Assembly: GCA_013426815.1 (NCBI GenBank)
Contig: JACDZH010000002.1
Coordinates: 1 to 52,131, forward strand
Reading direction: 5' to 3'
DNA from: Paludibacter sp.
Lineage (GTDB): Bacteria > Bacteroidota > Bacteroidia > Bacteroidales > Paludibacteraceae
DNA: 52,131 nucleotides
The first letter of the stretch is position 1; each line of letters starts with the position of its first letter. Both the position numbers and the translations under genes were made by a program. Positions 7,759-17,809 of this stretch are shown here, piece after piece. A model generated the notes under the pieces. That model was not told the DNA's origin. It made no database searches and saw only the letters and a program-made list of their open reading frames with translations.

Positions 7759-8889
7759 ATGAAAAAGAAGATTTTTTTAATGTTAGTAATAACATCGGTT
7801 TATTCATTTACACTTTTATCACAAAATAAGTACGAAAAAAGAGCAAATCCGGACAATTATTCGGCTCCGGTTATGAAAGCAATTACCTATGGGCTCACTG
7901 CTCCCAGTCCTCACAATACACAATCGTGGTACATCGATACCATTTCCTCCACTGAAATGTTGCTTTATGTAAAGCATCAATTACCAAAAACAGACCCTCC
8001 TTCACGCCAGATTCATATAGGAGCAGGGTGCTTTATCGAATTGGTTTCAATTGGCATGAGTAACGAAGGGTATGAAACTCAGGTTCAATACTTTCCGCAA
8101 GGTGATTACACATTAAACGCTTATGAAATGGCTCAAAAACCTGTTGCAAGAATTAAGCTTGTTAAAAATGCTAGCACAGTTAAAGATAATTTGTACGATT
8201 ATATTTATGAACGTGGAACAAATCGTGGACCTTATACAGGCGAAATGATTACTCCCAATGAATTTAGTGAAATGAAAAATTTAATGGGAAAGGCAGAATG
8301 TGAATTGATATATATATCGGGTACGAATGAAATGAAACCTTATTTGGATATTTTTAGCAAAGCAATGGAAATAGAAACACGAACCAATGCCACCAATGAA
8401 GAAACTCGTTATATGTTCCGATTCAATGAAAATGAACGGTCAACTAAAAAGGATGGAATAAGTATTCCACAAATGGGGTATAGTGGTTTTATCATAAAAA
8501 TGGCAGAAAAATCTCTTAAAAATGGTGACAGTATAACTTGGCATTCAGAAAAAAATTCTAAGGCTACAATGAAAGGAATTAATAAAGGAATTTACAGTTC
8601 AAAAGGAATTATTCTTTTCAAAACAAAGTCAAATACTCCATTGGATTGGGTTTTGGCAGGTCGAGATTATGCCCGATTTAATGTTGCTATTGCTAAAATA
8701 GGAATTGTAACCCATCCCTATAATCAAGTAATTCAGGAATACAACGAAATGGATGAGTTGCAAAATCAGTTTACAACTTTGTCAAAAATAAACCATCCAG
8801 AAAAAATACAAATGATAGTAAGAATTGGACGTGCCAGAAGTACTTACAAATCATGGCGCAAAATGCCGGAGGATTATTTAATCAAATGA
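7759..8889 (+). CDS. Acg-family nitroreductase-like flavoprotein, exported
   Basis: I start at the ATG at 7759 (376 aa): the upstream TTG at 7699 precedes the -7 element. The N-terminus MKKKIFLMLVITSVYSF is a signal sequence. The motif APSPHNTQSW is the FMN-site signature of the Acg/nitroreductase-like family; a second nitroreductase-like half follows (GRDYARFNVA, residues about 310-330). Family members are often exported or lipoproteins in Bacteroidota; in Mycobacterium tuberculosis Acg is part of the DosR hypoxia regulon and seems to sequester flavin rather than reduce substrates. Control from a perfect Fnr-like box fits an oxygen or nitrosative-stress role, but that is inference. It is co-transcribed with TonB receptor 1. 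Confidence 0.75.
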   Translation: MKKKIFLMLVITSVYSFTLLSQNKYEKRANPDNYSAPVMKAITYGLTAPSPHNTQSWYIDTISSTEMLLYVKHQLPKTDPPSRQIHIGAGCFIELVSIGMSNEGYETQVQYFPQGDYTLNAYEMAQKPVARIKLVKNASTVKDNLYDYIYERGTNRGPYTGEMITPNEFSEMKNLMGKAECELIYISGTNEMKPYLDIFSKAMEIETRTNATNEETRYMFRFNENERSTKKDGISIPQMGYSGFIIKMAEKSLKNGDSITWHSEKNSKATMKGINKGIYSSKGIILFKTKSNTPLDWVLAGRDYARFNVAIAKIGIVTHPYNQVIQEYNEMDELQNQFTTLSKINHPEKIQMIVRIGRARSTYKSWRKMPEDYLIK

Positions 8890-8903
8890 TAAAAACCAAA
8901 ATT

Positions 8904-11366
8904 ATGGAAACTTTAAAAATAGACAAGTCAATCAAATCGAGCTATTTATCATTAAAACATAGATCCGCAATAGTCTTAATTTCAATAAGTTGTATTATAT
9001 CAGCTCAAAGCAATTCTCAAACTATTAAACCAGAAAGCATAGTTTCGGCATCCAATCTGGAAATTAACAAACCTGCGCCGATGACTACAATTTATCAAAC
9101 ACTTAAAGGGAGTGTGGTAGATATTGAAACCAATTCGCCACTTATTGGTGCTTACGTTTTGTTGCTGGGAGTGAGTCCGGCTAAAGGTGCTATTACCGAT
9201 GTTGATGGAAATTTTAAAATTGAAAAAGTGCCTGTTGGACGATATAATATTCAATTTGGATACATGGGGTATCAACCTTCGGTGGTTTCGGAAACAATGG
9301 TAACTTCCGGAAAAGAAGTAATTATAAATGTAGGATTGAAACAATCGATGGTGCAAATGAAAGAAGTTGTTGTAAAAGCTAATGCGCAAAAGGACAGGGC
9401 TTTAAACTCTATGGCTTCTATCAGTGCACGTTCATTTTCGGTAGAAGAAACCCGCCGTTATGCAGGCGGATTGGATGACCCTGCTCGTTTAGCATCATCG
9501 TTTGCCGGTGTAACTATGGGAAGTATTACCGACAATGGCATTGTTATTCGCGGAAATTCAGCCAAAGGCGTTTCGTGGCGGCTCGAAGGTGTTGATATTC
9601 CCAATCCAAATCATTTTGCAGGAGCAACGGTTGCGGGAGGTGGCATAGTTACGGTTTTCAGTAGTCAGATGTTGGCAAATTCCGATTTCTTCACTGGAGC
9701 TTTTCCGGCTGAATATGGAAACGCCATGGCTGGAATTTTCGATATGAAGTTTAGAAATGGAAACAATGATAAACGTGAATATACAGCTCAAATTGGACTT
9801 TTAGGTATCGATTTATCATCTGAAGGACCTTTCAAAAAAGGTTCAAAAGCTACTTATTTATTCAATTACAGATATTCAACTTTTGGAATTTTAAAAGCAT
9901 TGTTACCGCCAAATATGGGAATTCCCGAATATCAGGATATTAGTTTTAAATTTAATTTTCCTACCAATCGAGGCGGTTTTTCATTGTGGGGAATTGGCTC
10001 ATCAGATAATTGGCTAAAAAATCAAGTAACAGATTCTACTAAATGGAATTCGGCAGATGATAGACGATTCTTTGATTGGAACTTGAAAATGGGAGCTGCA
10101 GGCATCTCTTATCGACACAGATTGGGTGAAAATACATACATTAATTCAACCATTGCCGGAAGTGGTACGCTCAATGCAATGGATGAAAAACGATATGATA
10201 ACACGATGATTGCTCGTCCCAATTGGCTTTTGAAGGACAATTCCTCGAAAGTTATTTTCAGTACATTATTGAACCACAGATTCAACGAACGCTTACTAAC
10301 CAAAACAGGTGTAAATTTACATAAGATGTTTTATAACATCGACTTAAACAGCACATTGAATAACAATCCTTCTACATTTCAAAATTTCGTAAAGGAAAAA
10401 GGCAATGCTAATTTGATGGAATACTACATCCAAACGAAATACAATGTTACGCAAAACCTGTCTTTATTTGCCGGATTTAACAGCATGTATTTTGAACTCA
10501 ACAAGGATTTCACCTTCGACCCACGCATAAGTCTTAATTGGGATTTTATCCCAAATCATTCGCTTAGTTTTGGATTCGGCAAGCATAGTCAGTTGGAAGA
10601 ATTAAAAATATATATGATTAATAAACAGGTAAATGGCGGAGTAGAACTACCAAATAAAAACCTCGAACTATCACATTCCTTACAATATGTATTGGGTTAC
10701 AACTGGCGTATAAACGAAAATACACGACTTAAAGTGGAGCCCTATTATCAACATTTATACAACATTCCCGGAATTGCCGGCACTTCTTTTTCGATGATAA
10801 ACTTTAATCAGGACTGGACTTTCAGAAATCAATTAGAGAACAACAGTAAGGGGAAGAATTATGGTGTTGACTTTACCTTAGAGCAATTTTTGAATAAAGG
10901 ATTTTATTTTTTGGTAACCGGTTCTGTTTTTAAATCCGAATATCAAGGCGATGATAAGGTTTGGCGAAACAGCAGATTTGATAAAGGCTACGTGGGAAAT
11001 ATTCTTTTTGGGAAAGAGTATAATTTGAAAAACAATAGGGTATTTGGAGTGAATGCAAGGGTAAATTTTATGGAAGGCGATAGGTTAAATCCAGTTGATG
11101 TTTTGAAATCGATGCAGGAAAGATCTATCTATTACGATGATTCTAATGCTTTTTCGGCTCAATTACCTGCATCCCAAAACGTTGATTTAACCCTTACTTA
11201 CCGAAAAAATACCCCAAAGTATTCAGGAGTTTGGGCTTTACAAATAAAAAATCTGTTGGCAGAACCATCGTACAACGGCTATATTTACAATTTAAAAAAG
11301 AATGAAATTGAATTATCGAAAATGGTACTTATATTGCCTATTATCAGTTACAAAGTGGAATTCTAA
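8904..11366 (+). CDS. TonB-dependent receptor 1 with carboxypeptidase-regulatory-like domain
   Basis: About 820 aa from the ATG at 8904. Starts at 8886 (ATGA overlap with the nitroreductase stop) and 8853 are also possible. After a signal segment, a CarboxypepD_reg-like beta-sandwich (about 60-145, SVVDIETNSPLIGAYV, FGYMGYQPS) precedes the plug (about 170-290, with RYAGGLDDPARLASSFAGV and GIVIRGNSAKG) and a 22-strand-type barrel ending in YKVEF. There is no SusD partner and it is shorter than SusC proteins. It is clearly homologous over its length to receptors at 34615 and 47905: all share RYAGG[LF]DDP, LANSDF-type and GAFPAEYGNA motifs. Ligand unknown. Confidence 0.9.
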   Translation: METLKIDKSIKSSYLSLKHRSAIVLISISCIISAQSNSQTIKPESIVSASNLEINKPAPMTTIYQTLKGSVVDIETNSPLIGAYVLLLGVSPAKGAITDVDGNFKIEKVPVGRYNIQFGYMGYQPSVVSETMVTSGKEVIINVGLKQSMVQMKEVVVKANAQKDRALNSMASISARSFSVEETRRYAGGLDDPARLASSFAGVTMGSITDNGIVIRGNSAKGVSWRLEGVDIPNPNHFAGATVAGGGIVTVFSSQMLANSDFFTGAFPAEYGNAMAGIFDMKFRNGNNDKREYTAQIGLLGIDLSSEGPFKKGSKATYLFNYRYSTFGILKALLPPNMGIPEYQDISFKFNFPTNRGGFSLWGIGSSDNWLKNQVTDSTKWNSADDRRFFDWNLKMGAAGISYRHRLGENTYINSTIAGSGTLNAMDEKRYDNTMIARPNWLLKDNSSKVIFSTLLNHRFNERLLTKTGVNLHKMFYNIDLNSTLNNNPSTFQNFVKEKGNANLMEYYIQTKYNVTQNLSLFAGFNSMYFELNKDFTFDPRISLNWDFIPNHSLSFGFGKHSQLEELKIYMINKQVNGGVELPNKNLELSHSLQYVLGYNWRINENTRLKVEPYYQHLYNIPGIAGTSFSMINFNQDWTFRNQLENNSKGKNYGVDFTLEQFLNKGFYFLVTGSVFKSEYQGDDKVWRNSRFDKGYVGNILFGKEYNLKNNRVFGVNARVNFMEGDRLNPVDVLKSMQERSIYYDDSNAFSAQLPASQNVDLTLTYRKNTPKYSGVWALQIKNLLAEPSYNGYIYNLKKNEIELSKMVLILPIISYKVEF

Positions 11367-11512
11367 AAACAACAATAAAATCAAAATTTCGGAAACCGGA
11401 AGATTCGATTTGTTGAAAGTCAAAATGGATCTAAAGCTTAAGAAAAATGACGAAATTGGTATATAAATGTGTTAAAGTATCTAAATTTGTTTGCAATTTC
11501 AAATCAATCATC

Positions 11513-11520
11513 TATCTTTG
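11513..11520 (+). promoter_or_regulatory. -7 promoter element (TATCTTTG) without an intact gene
   Basis: The octamer fits TAnnTTTG and lies in the decayed region after TonB receptor 1. The next open frame (11645) looks like a relic, so this promoter may have lost its gene. Confidence 0.4.
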
Positions 11521-11554
11521 CAAACAAAATATAGTGAATATATAGTTATTGTAA

Positions 11555-11887
11555 TTCTCTATCATTTTAAAACAATTTTGGTTATTACATTTATTTCAGA
11601 TAAATATCAAAGGTGTTGAAACAGAGAATATTTCGGCAAAAGTAATGTCGGAATTACTCAATTTTCCAAATTTTAAAATGACTGTTATATATAGCAATTT
11701 TGACAGCAGGTATTTTGGAATCGAAAAAAGGTATCAACTGAGGCGTACTATTTGCAAGGATTACGATCAAATTAATTTGCATGATATTTTATTGGCAAAC
11801 AATATCCAGAAATTAAATTTCCTTACCAATTTCGATCTGAATGCAACAGGTCAAAGTCCAGATAGTGCAAAAAAATATTATCATTGA
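11555..11887 (+). pseudogene. Possible gene remnant, unknown family
   Basis: A frame is open from 11555 to the stop at 11887. The only ATG is at 11645, in the middle, giving 80 aa (MSELLNFPNFKMTVIYSNF...). The residues before the ATG (INIKGVETENISAKV) look as protein-like as those after it. That suggests a truncated gene rather than a small intact one. I recognise no family. It lies between a -7 element and a methyltransferase relic in a 1.3-kb stretch with no convincing intact gene. Confidence 0.3.
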
Positions 11888-12026
11888 AACCTTATCGCAG
11901 ATAGAAAAAGTGATGAAAAAGAATTAAGGAAAACATCAATACATGATTTACTTAGAACAAATCAATTTTTTACCAATATCTACACATTCACAATATGTAG
12001 TATGTACATTAATAAATAAATAAAAT

Positions 12027-12274
12027 ATGTCAGCATTTTTAAAAGCACAAGACAGTGAGTGGCATTCAGAATATTGCTTCCCGATTTAGAATCCATTTTA
12101 AAGGACGCAAATAATTTGAAAGTACTTGATTTTGGCACAGTACCCTTAAAATTACCTATACTAAATATCCATGGGAATAGCAAATTAGGAATAATTGAAA
12201 TTAATCCGCCATTGATTGAAATTGCCAAAGAAGAAGTCAATACAAGAAGTTTAGATTTGAGATTCAAAGTTTAA
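12027..12274 (+). pseudogene. Relic of a SAM-dependent methyltransferase
   Basis: An ATG at 12027 opens MSAFLKAQDSEWHSEYCFP, then the frame breaks. A second frame from about 12059 continues with LPDLESILKDANNLKVLDFGT...LGIIEINPPLIEIAKEE. The VLDFGT segment followed about 20 residues later by an acidic GIIEIN strand matches motif I and motif II of class I methyltransferases, but the glycine-rich loop is damaged and the C-terminal half is missing. The sequence up to 12678 holds only short open frames. Confidence 0.5.
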
Positions 12275-12678
12275 ATGAGCACTTAATTATAAAGTCAATA
12301 GTTTTTATCCAAGTACACTTAGTTCGATTTTTATTTCATTAGAACAAAAAAGCACGAACATTTTTAATGTACAAAGCCAAAAGAGTTCTAAAGTTGTCAG
12401 AAAAATTGAAATTCTTACGCTTTGTTACAAAAAATCAATTCTTAATGCTGTTTGAGAAATTAACTCATTTTCACCTTCAAAATACAATTGGACATTTCTA
12501 GATTGGAATACTCTCAATTCGAAACGTAGTAAGAAATGGTAAGGAGAAAAATGGTTTAAATAATATGCAAGTTCAGGAAGTTTAAAATAAATCTAAAACA
12601 TTTGTATAACATAAATCCAGCAACTGATGAAATTTACATTTACAAAACATAGAAATAATCAAATTAATTTAAAAAAAA

Positions 12679-13407
12679 ATGAAAATGAAAACAAAATTCA
12701 AAAAAATCGCTTCTTTTTTATTGGGAATTATCTGTTCCTCAGCAATTTTAGTTAATTCTCAGGAAAATGTATTGGACAGTAAAACTCTTTTTGCGCTTGA
12801 TACTGATACAAAAATGCAATCAATTGAAAATCAAAATCCTATGAATGAATTTGCAGAATCTAAATCAGAATTCTCTTTCGAAATTGATCCAATTGTACCA
12901 ATTGTTTTAAATGGAATTGGTGGACATCTTTGGTGGAAACCAAAAGGCTCCAAACACTTTGTATATGGATTAGCAATCGTTGCTTTAGGTACTTATCCAA
13001 AAGCAATAATCAATGCAAATTCAAAAAATAAAAATCAAGGTTGGCATTACAAAATAAATCAAGGGCTTGGTATAGAAGGAGAGTACTATTTTAAAAAGGC
13101 TAATCAGAACTGGTTTGTAGGAGTACAACTATTTACAAATGAAATAAATTTAACAAATGATAATGTTCCTGAAGTAAAGAAACATAGAACAAATATGGGA
13201 ATGGTAGTTATTAATGCCGGTTATAAATGGTATCCTTTCAAAAAGGAGCATTTCTTCTTAAAACCTTGGGCTGGTCTGGGATATACAGGTATAATGAAAG
13301 GTGCATTTTCTTCTGAAGTTATTCACAATACAACTGTAGGAAATTATACATATGATATTCAAAAGTTTACTCCTTTTGCTACGGTTCATATTGGTTATAG
13401 ATTTTAA
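12679..13407 (+). CDS. Outer-membrane beta-barrel protein
   Basis: The 242-aa protein has a signal peptide (to about VNSQ), a linker of about 45 residues, then a barrel starting FSFEIDPIVPIVLNGIGGHLWW and ending in HIGYRF with terminal Phe. The strand pattern (GLGIEGEYYF, VGVQLF, NAGYKWYPF, KPWAGLGY) resembles porin-like Bacteroidota barrels of 200-240 aa. It is preceded by a long gene-poor stretch and followed at once by a decayed tandem copy (13476-14079), which supports this being a real gene. No -7 element is obvious. Function unknown. Confidence 0.7.
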   Translation: MKMKTKFKKIASFLLGIICSSAILVNSQENVLDSKTLFALDTDTKMQSIENQNPMNEFAESKSEFSFEIDPIVPIVLNGIGGHLWWKPKGSKHFVYGLAIVALGTYPKAIINANSKNKNQGWHYKINQGLGIEGEYYFKKANQNWFVGVQLFTNEINLTNDNVPEVKKHRTNMGMVVINAGYKWYPFKKEHFFLKPWAGLGYTGIMKGAFSSEVIHNTTVGNYTYDIQKFTPFATVHIGYRF

Positions 13408-13475
13408 ATTATTTACTTCCGAAATTTAACAAGACAAAAATTTAAATACAATCAATATTATTAACAATGTAAAAT

Positions 13476-14079
13476 GATTTAAAAAAAGAAAACAAATTTT
13501 AGTAGAATCGTCTATTTATTTTTTGCAATTAGTAGTTTACAACAAGTTTGTTGAAAGCTCATGAGAGCGAAGTTTCAAATAAAACCACTATTTTGGCAGA
13601 AACAGACTTTTCCACTTTTATATTGAGGGTTCTGCATTAATTCTGTGTTCAAACCCGTCAACAGCCAACATTTTGTTGTTGGACTTCGAACTTATGCAAT
13701 AGATGTGCCTGATTTTCTGATAGATAAAGATAATAGCGACAATGGTTGGAATGTGGGCATCAACAGTGCATTAGGATTATTTGGAGAGTATTATTTTTCC
13801 GAAACTATCAGCAAAGGTTTGCTGGCTTGCAGTTGGGTGCTCAAAATTACAAAAACGCCAACGATAATTTAGCAGGGCTGGAAACGAATTATCCAAACCA
13901 ACTTGTAATGCTTTCGATTGGTATAAGTGGAAACCGTTTAAATTTCCATTGTATATCAAGACCTGGCTCGGTGTAGCTTATACCACCACAGTTTCGGGAA
14001 GTTAAATATTGGGAAGTTACAACTATGTGGTAACACCAATTGTTCCGTCACAACCGTGCATATTGGCTTTACATATTAA
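13476..14079 (+). pseudogene. Decayed tandem copy of the 12679 barrel gene
   Basis: Fragments in three frames line up with the gene at 12679. HFVVGLRTYAI (after 13660) matches HFVYGLAIVAL; NGWNVGINSALGLFGEYYF matches QGWHYKINQGLGIEGEYYF. After frame changes come YKWKPF-like, IKTWLGVAYTT and finally VTTVHIGFTY ending with TAA at 14077-14079, matching ATVHIGYRF. A signal-like segment (RIVYLFFAISSL) is near 13505. Several indels and stops disable it. The 3' boundary is firm, the 5' one approximate. Confidence 0.7.
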
Positions 14080-14302
14080 AAACATCATAAAATGTAGTTA
14101 GTACAATATAAAATTTAGTCTGTAATGACTTAAATATCAATAGAAAAAATATATTTAGAATTTGATTAATTTCTCGTTAGGGAATAAACATATATCCAAT
14201 AACGAGGTATTTCATTTTTAGGTTGATAATTTCTAAGATAAGAATTCCATACTAGCAAATTAATTATATAAGCATTTTCATTTTTAATGAGAAAAAAACC
14301 TG

Positions 14303-14310
14303 TATTTTTG
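14303..14310 (+). promoter_or_regulatory. -7 promoter element (TATTTTTG) of the AraC-type gene
   Basis: The octamer fits TAnnTTTG and ends 30 nt before the ATG at 14341. The 260 bases between the upstream pseudogene and this gene hold nothing else I can identify. Confidence 0.6.
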
Positions 14311-14340
14311 TATAATAAAATTGATTAAAAAACCCAACTT

Positions 14341-15279
14341 ATGTACAAAAATACTCATTACTTTAAACCAGAATATGAGCAAATGATGCTCAAGGTACAA
14401 CATTATATCAATCAGCACTTGGCGGAAGATTTGTCGTTGGAATCGCTGGCAGCTGTTGGGAATTATTCAGTATTTCATTTTCAGAAGATTTTTTCAGATT
14501 CTATGTCGGAATCACCTAAACAATATGTCATTAGGCTTCGGTTGGAAAGGGCAGCACATTCTATAAAAATATTTCCCCAACTGCCTATCAACGAGATTGC
14601 TGCAAATTGCGGATTTTCATCCAATTCTATATTCAGTAGGGCATTTAAAAACTATTTTGGCGTTTCGGCGGATCTGTATAGAAATCTTCCGTCGGATAAA
14701 CTAAATGATATTAATAAAAAGAAAAATCAGTTTCTGCACACGGCGAATGATTCATGGATAACTCCAATAACAAATATTCAGCAAAAGGTTGAAAGCGTAA
14801 TATTGACCTCAACGCCTACCGTAAATACTGTTTATTCATTCCACTTAGCTTGTATTCAGACCACATTGAGTCATCCTGAAAATATTACTTTTGCTTTCCA
14901 AAATTTATTGCAATGGGCACGTCCACGTGGATTAATCTTTCCCACTACTAGATATTTTGGTGTATGGCTCGATTTTCCGTTTATTACTCCCCCCGAAAAA
15001 TGTAGATATTTATGCGGAATGGAGATAAATGCAGACACAAAACTGCCCAAAGGTTTACATCTTCAAACTGTAAGGAAGGCACAATACCTTAATTATGAAA
15101 TGCAAGGCAGCATAAATAATGCCCTAGATGTAATGCTCGCACTAAACCATAAGTATTTGGATATTATGGGCTACGTTATTTCGGAAATGATTTGTTATGA
15201 GCAGTTTGATGAATGTCCAGCCGATAAATTTTATCAAGAAATTGACCGCCATCTTTTATTTCCAATAAAGTTGAAATAA
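14341..15279 (+). CDS. AraC-family regulator with C-terminal GyrI-like ligand-binding domain
   Basis: The 312-aa protein has its DNA-binding part first: two helix-turn-helix motifs in residues about 15-115 (LSLESLAAVGNYSVFHFQKIF and PINEIAANCGFSSNSIFSRAFKNYFGVS). After a linker, residues about 150-310 form a GyrI-like/effector-binding domain (GLIFPTTRYFGVW, PKGLHLQTVRKAQYLNYEMQG). This order is that of the Rob/SoxS-like multidrug-sensing AraC proteins, which bind hydrophobic small molecules. A palindrome just downstream, upstream of TonB receptor 2, is a likely operator, so the regulator probably controls the receptor and the ABC exporter operon. The -7 element at 14303 supports the start. 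Confidence 0.9.
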   Translation: MYKNTHYFKPEYEQMMLKVQHYINQHLAEDLSLESLAAVGNYSVFHFQKIFSDSMSESPKQYVIRLRLERAAHSIKIFPQLPINEIAANCGFSSNSIFSRAFKNYFGVSADLYRNLPSDKLNDINKKKNQFLHTANDSWITPITNIQQKVESVILTSTPTVNTVYSFHLACIQTTLSHPENITFAFQNLLQWARPRGLIFPTTRYFGVWLDFPFITPPEKCRYLCGMEINADTKLPKGLHLQTVRKAQYLNYEMQGSINNALDVMLALNHKYLDIMGYVISEMICYEQFDECPADKFYQEIDRHLLFPIKLK

Positions 15280-15294
15280 TGCGGATTCACAAGA

Positions 15295-15352
15295 TTTGCA
15301 TATAACATCGCAAGAAATGCAAACTCGTTGGCGTTGATACCCCCTACTTTTG
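15295..15352 (+). promoter_or_regulatory. Promoter of TonB receptor 2 operon with inverted repeat, likely AraC-type operator
   Basis: TTTGCAT (15295-15301) and ATGCAAA (15317-15323) form a perfect seven-base inverted repeat with arm centres 22 bp apart. The -7 element TACTTTTG is at 15345-15352. The repeat centre (15309) is 43 bp from its end. The position just after the AraC gene suggests it binds that protein. Confidence 0.5.
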
Positions 15353-15378
15353 TATTCATAATTTTAAAAAATATGATT

Positions 15379-17775
15379 ATGAAACTACAATCCAAAATTA
15401 TTACACTTTTTATAACTAATTTAATTGTAATAACCGCTTTTTCCCAGAATATTCCGTCGGGAATAATGAAGGGTAAAGTAATTGACAAAACTACCAAGCG
15501 AGCACTTGAAGGTGCAACTATTTTAATTAAAGGAACCAAGAAAGGAATTTCTGCAGATTCAACAGGAACATTTATTTTAAAAGATATACCTGAAGGAACT
15601 TACCTTTTAAATGTAAATTATTTAGGGTATCAGGAGAAGCAGATAAATGATGTTCAGATTATCAGTAAAAAGACAACCTATCTCGAAATTGAAATCGAAG
15701 AAGCAGCTATAGGCGTGAAAGAAGTTACCGTTACAGCACATCGGTTCGAGAATGTAAGATTGGCGCCTGTTTCCAATTATGGTTTTTCAAGGGAAGAAAT
15801 CGCGCGCAATCCTGGAGCTCAGGGTGATATTTTTAGGGCAATAGGTATGTTACCGGGTGTTTCGAGCAGTGGTGGTGAATACTCTGCCATTGCAGCTAGA
15901 GGTCAGGGAACACGCGATAATGTTTATATGGTTGATGATATTCCCGTTTCACAGGTTGGTCATCTAGAAGGGTATCCTTCATCGGAGACGGGCTTTAACG
16001 ATCCAAATGGTGGAAGATTCAGTATTTTTGCACCAAGGGTTATTGATAACGCAGAGTTTCAGGGTGGTGGTTTTAATGCACAATATGGAAGAAAAAGTGC
16101 ATCATATCTGGGATTAGGAATTAAGGAAGGTAACAAAGAAAATCCATTGATTGATGGTCAGATCGATTTAATGGGAGTGACTTTAAACTACGACGGACCA
16201 AGTTATATTTTTAAAAATACTGGATTGTTTCTATCGGCTAGATATCAGGATTTGCAAACAGTAGAAAATATTGCAGATATGAAAAATCTCGGTCATCCGA
16301 AGTATCAGGATTTTATTTTTAAATCAACTTCACAAATTGGCACAAAAAACAAACTTTCGGTAATTGCTATTTATAGTCCTGAAAGTTTCGAACGTACAAC
16401 AGATAATGTAAAGGAAGATAAAGATTTAAATAATCTTTTGATAATTGATAATACCAAAAACAATACAATTCTCGGACTCAATTTAAGAACGCTTGTCGGT
16501 AAAAATAACTATTTCAAAAACATCTTATATTACAATCGGTTCACCTCAATAAATTCATTTGGAAAGTCTTATCCGCAAACAGATGCTTCAGGTAAACTTA
16601 TTAACCCCGACAATATTCCTTTCGAAGCCGGAGTCAGAACATCCGATTACACAGAATCAAAATTGGGTTTCAGATCTATTCATACCATTCGTTTTTCAAA
16701 TGGTTCAAACCTGATTTCCGGTATTGATTTGGACAGAGTAAATTTAAGTAATGTTCGGAATTTATCACGCACCGATACTTCTTATGTATTTAATACCGGC
16801 GATAACAGTTCAAATCCACTAAAGTATTATACGCTTGTAGAACCTGCATTTTTCAACGTGGATGTGAATAAACATTCTAACAATGCTTCAGCGTATATGA
16901 ACTATTCATTTCTAATTTCCGAAAAATTCTCAGTAAATGCCGGATTACGTTACGATTATACAGGCTTTGCCGATCAACACACCATTTCACCCCGACTAAG
17001 CGGTAGTTACAGGTTGAACGAATCGAACAGCATTAATTTTGCAACAGGTATATTTTATCAGGATCCTGTCAATTCTGAAATTGCTGACCAGCCAGATTCA
17101 TTCAAACTGAAAAATGAGAGAGTTATCGAATTTATTGCCGGTTATAAAAAATTCTTTACTCCAGATTTAAGATTGACTATCGAAGCTTGGTATAAAAATT
17201 TCGATAATATGGTTGTACGTCCGGAATCAGGAAAAGTAGAACAAAACAATTCAGGAACCGGAAATGCGTATGGTTTGGATATTAATGTTACAAAACGTTT
17301 AACAGAAAAAGTTCATGGACAAATTGGCTATTCCTACATGCAAAGTAAACGAAATGATAACAACGGATTGGGTGAATACAATTTTGCTTTCAGTCAACCC
17401 AATCAGGTTAATTTCTTAATAGGTTACAAACCGGATAAACACTGGATACTTTCAACAAAATTCCGTTATGCAACAGGCAAACCTGCAAACGAATATATTT
17501 TTCATACCAATATATTTAATGACCCCAATAAAATTCGGTATTCAGCCGAAATAACTAATAAAAATACAAAACGTTTAGCTGATTTTATTAGTCTGGATAT
17601 TCGCGCCGATTATATGTTTAAGATTAATCAGCTAGGAATCATTGCTTTTATTGATATTGCAGATGTAATGAACAGACAAAATGTGAACGGAGAAAGTTTT
17701 AATCCAATAATCGGTAAAATGTTTGCAGATGGAATTTCCATATTTCCTACTTTTGGATTCAAATTCAATTTGTAA
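15379..17775 (+). CDS. TonB-dependent receptor 2 with carboxypeptidase-regulatory-like domain
   Basis: About 798 aa from the ATG at 15379 (15373 possible); the frame's TTG at 15328 lies before the -7 element and is rejected. The signal peptide ends near TAFSQ. A CarboxypepD_reg-like domain (about 25-105, GKVIDKTTKRALEGATILI, YLGYQEKQI), a plug (about 115-235, GDIFRAIGMLPGVSS, AIAARGQGTRDNVYMVDDIPV) and a barrel ending GFKFNL follow. It differs from receptors 1, 3 and 4: it lacks RYAGGxDDP and has DGQIDLMGV-type strands, so it belongs to a related but distinct branch. It heads an operon with the ABC exporter (34-nt gap). Transport of, or response to, the exporter's substrate is a reasonable inference. 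Confidence 0.9.
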   Translation: MKLQSKIITLFITNLIVITAFSQNIPSGIMKGKVIDKTTKRALEGATILIKGTKKGISADSTGTFILKDIPEGTYLLNVNYLGYQEKQINDVQIISKKTTYLEIEIEEAAIGVKEVTVTAHRFENVRLAPVSNYGFSREEIARNPGAQGDIFRAIGMLPGVSSSGGEYSAIAARGQGTRDNVYMVDDIPVSQVGHLEGYPSSETGFNDPNGGRFSIFAPRVIDNAEFQGGGFNAQYGRKSASYLGLGIKEGNKENPLIDGQIDLMGVTLNYDGPSYIFKNTGLFLSARYQDLQTVENIADMKNLGHPKYQDFIFKSTSQIGTKNKLSVIAIYSPESFERTTDNVKEDKDLNNLLIIDNTKNNTILGLNLRTLVGKNNYFKNILYYNRFTSINSFGKSYPQTDASGKLINPDNIPFEAGVRTSDYTESKLGFRSIHTIRFSNGSNLISGIDLDRVNLSNVRNLSRTDTSYVFNTGDNSSNPLKYYTLVEPAFFNVDVNKHSNNASAYMNYSFLISEKFSVNAGLRYDYTGFADQHTISPRLSGSYRLNESNSINFATGIFYQDPVNSEIADQPDSFKLKNERVIEFIAGYKKFFTPDLRLTIEAWYKNFDNMVVRPESGKVEQNNSGTGNAYGLDINVTKRLTEKVHGQIGYSYMQSKRNDNNGLGEYNFAFSQPNQVNFLIGYKPDKHWILSTKFRYATGKPANEYIFHTNIFNDPNKIRYSAEITNKNTKRLADFISLDIRADYMFKINQLGIIAFIDIADVMNRQNVNGESFNPIIGKMFADGISIFPTFGFKFNL

Positions 17776-17809
17776 AACCAAATATTTTTAATAAAAAATA
17801 ACCACAAAC

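Noticed and set aside
12366-12500. Short open frame of about 44 codons (MYKAKRVLKL...)
   Set aside because: Basic and hydrophobic composition of random AT-rich DNA, no homology recognised.
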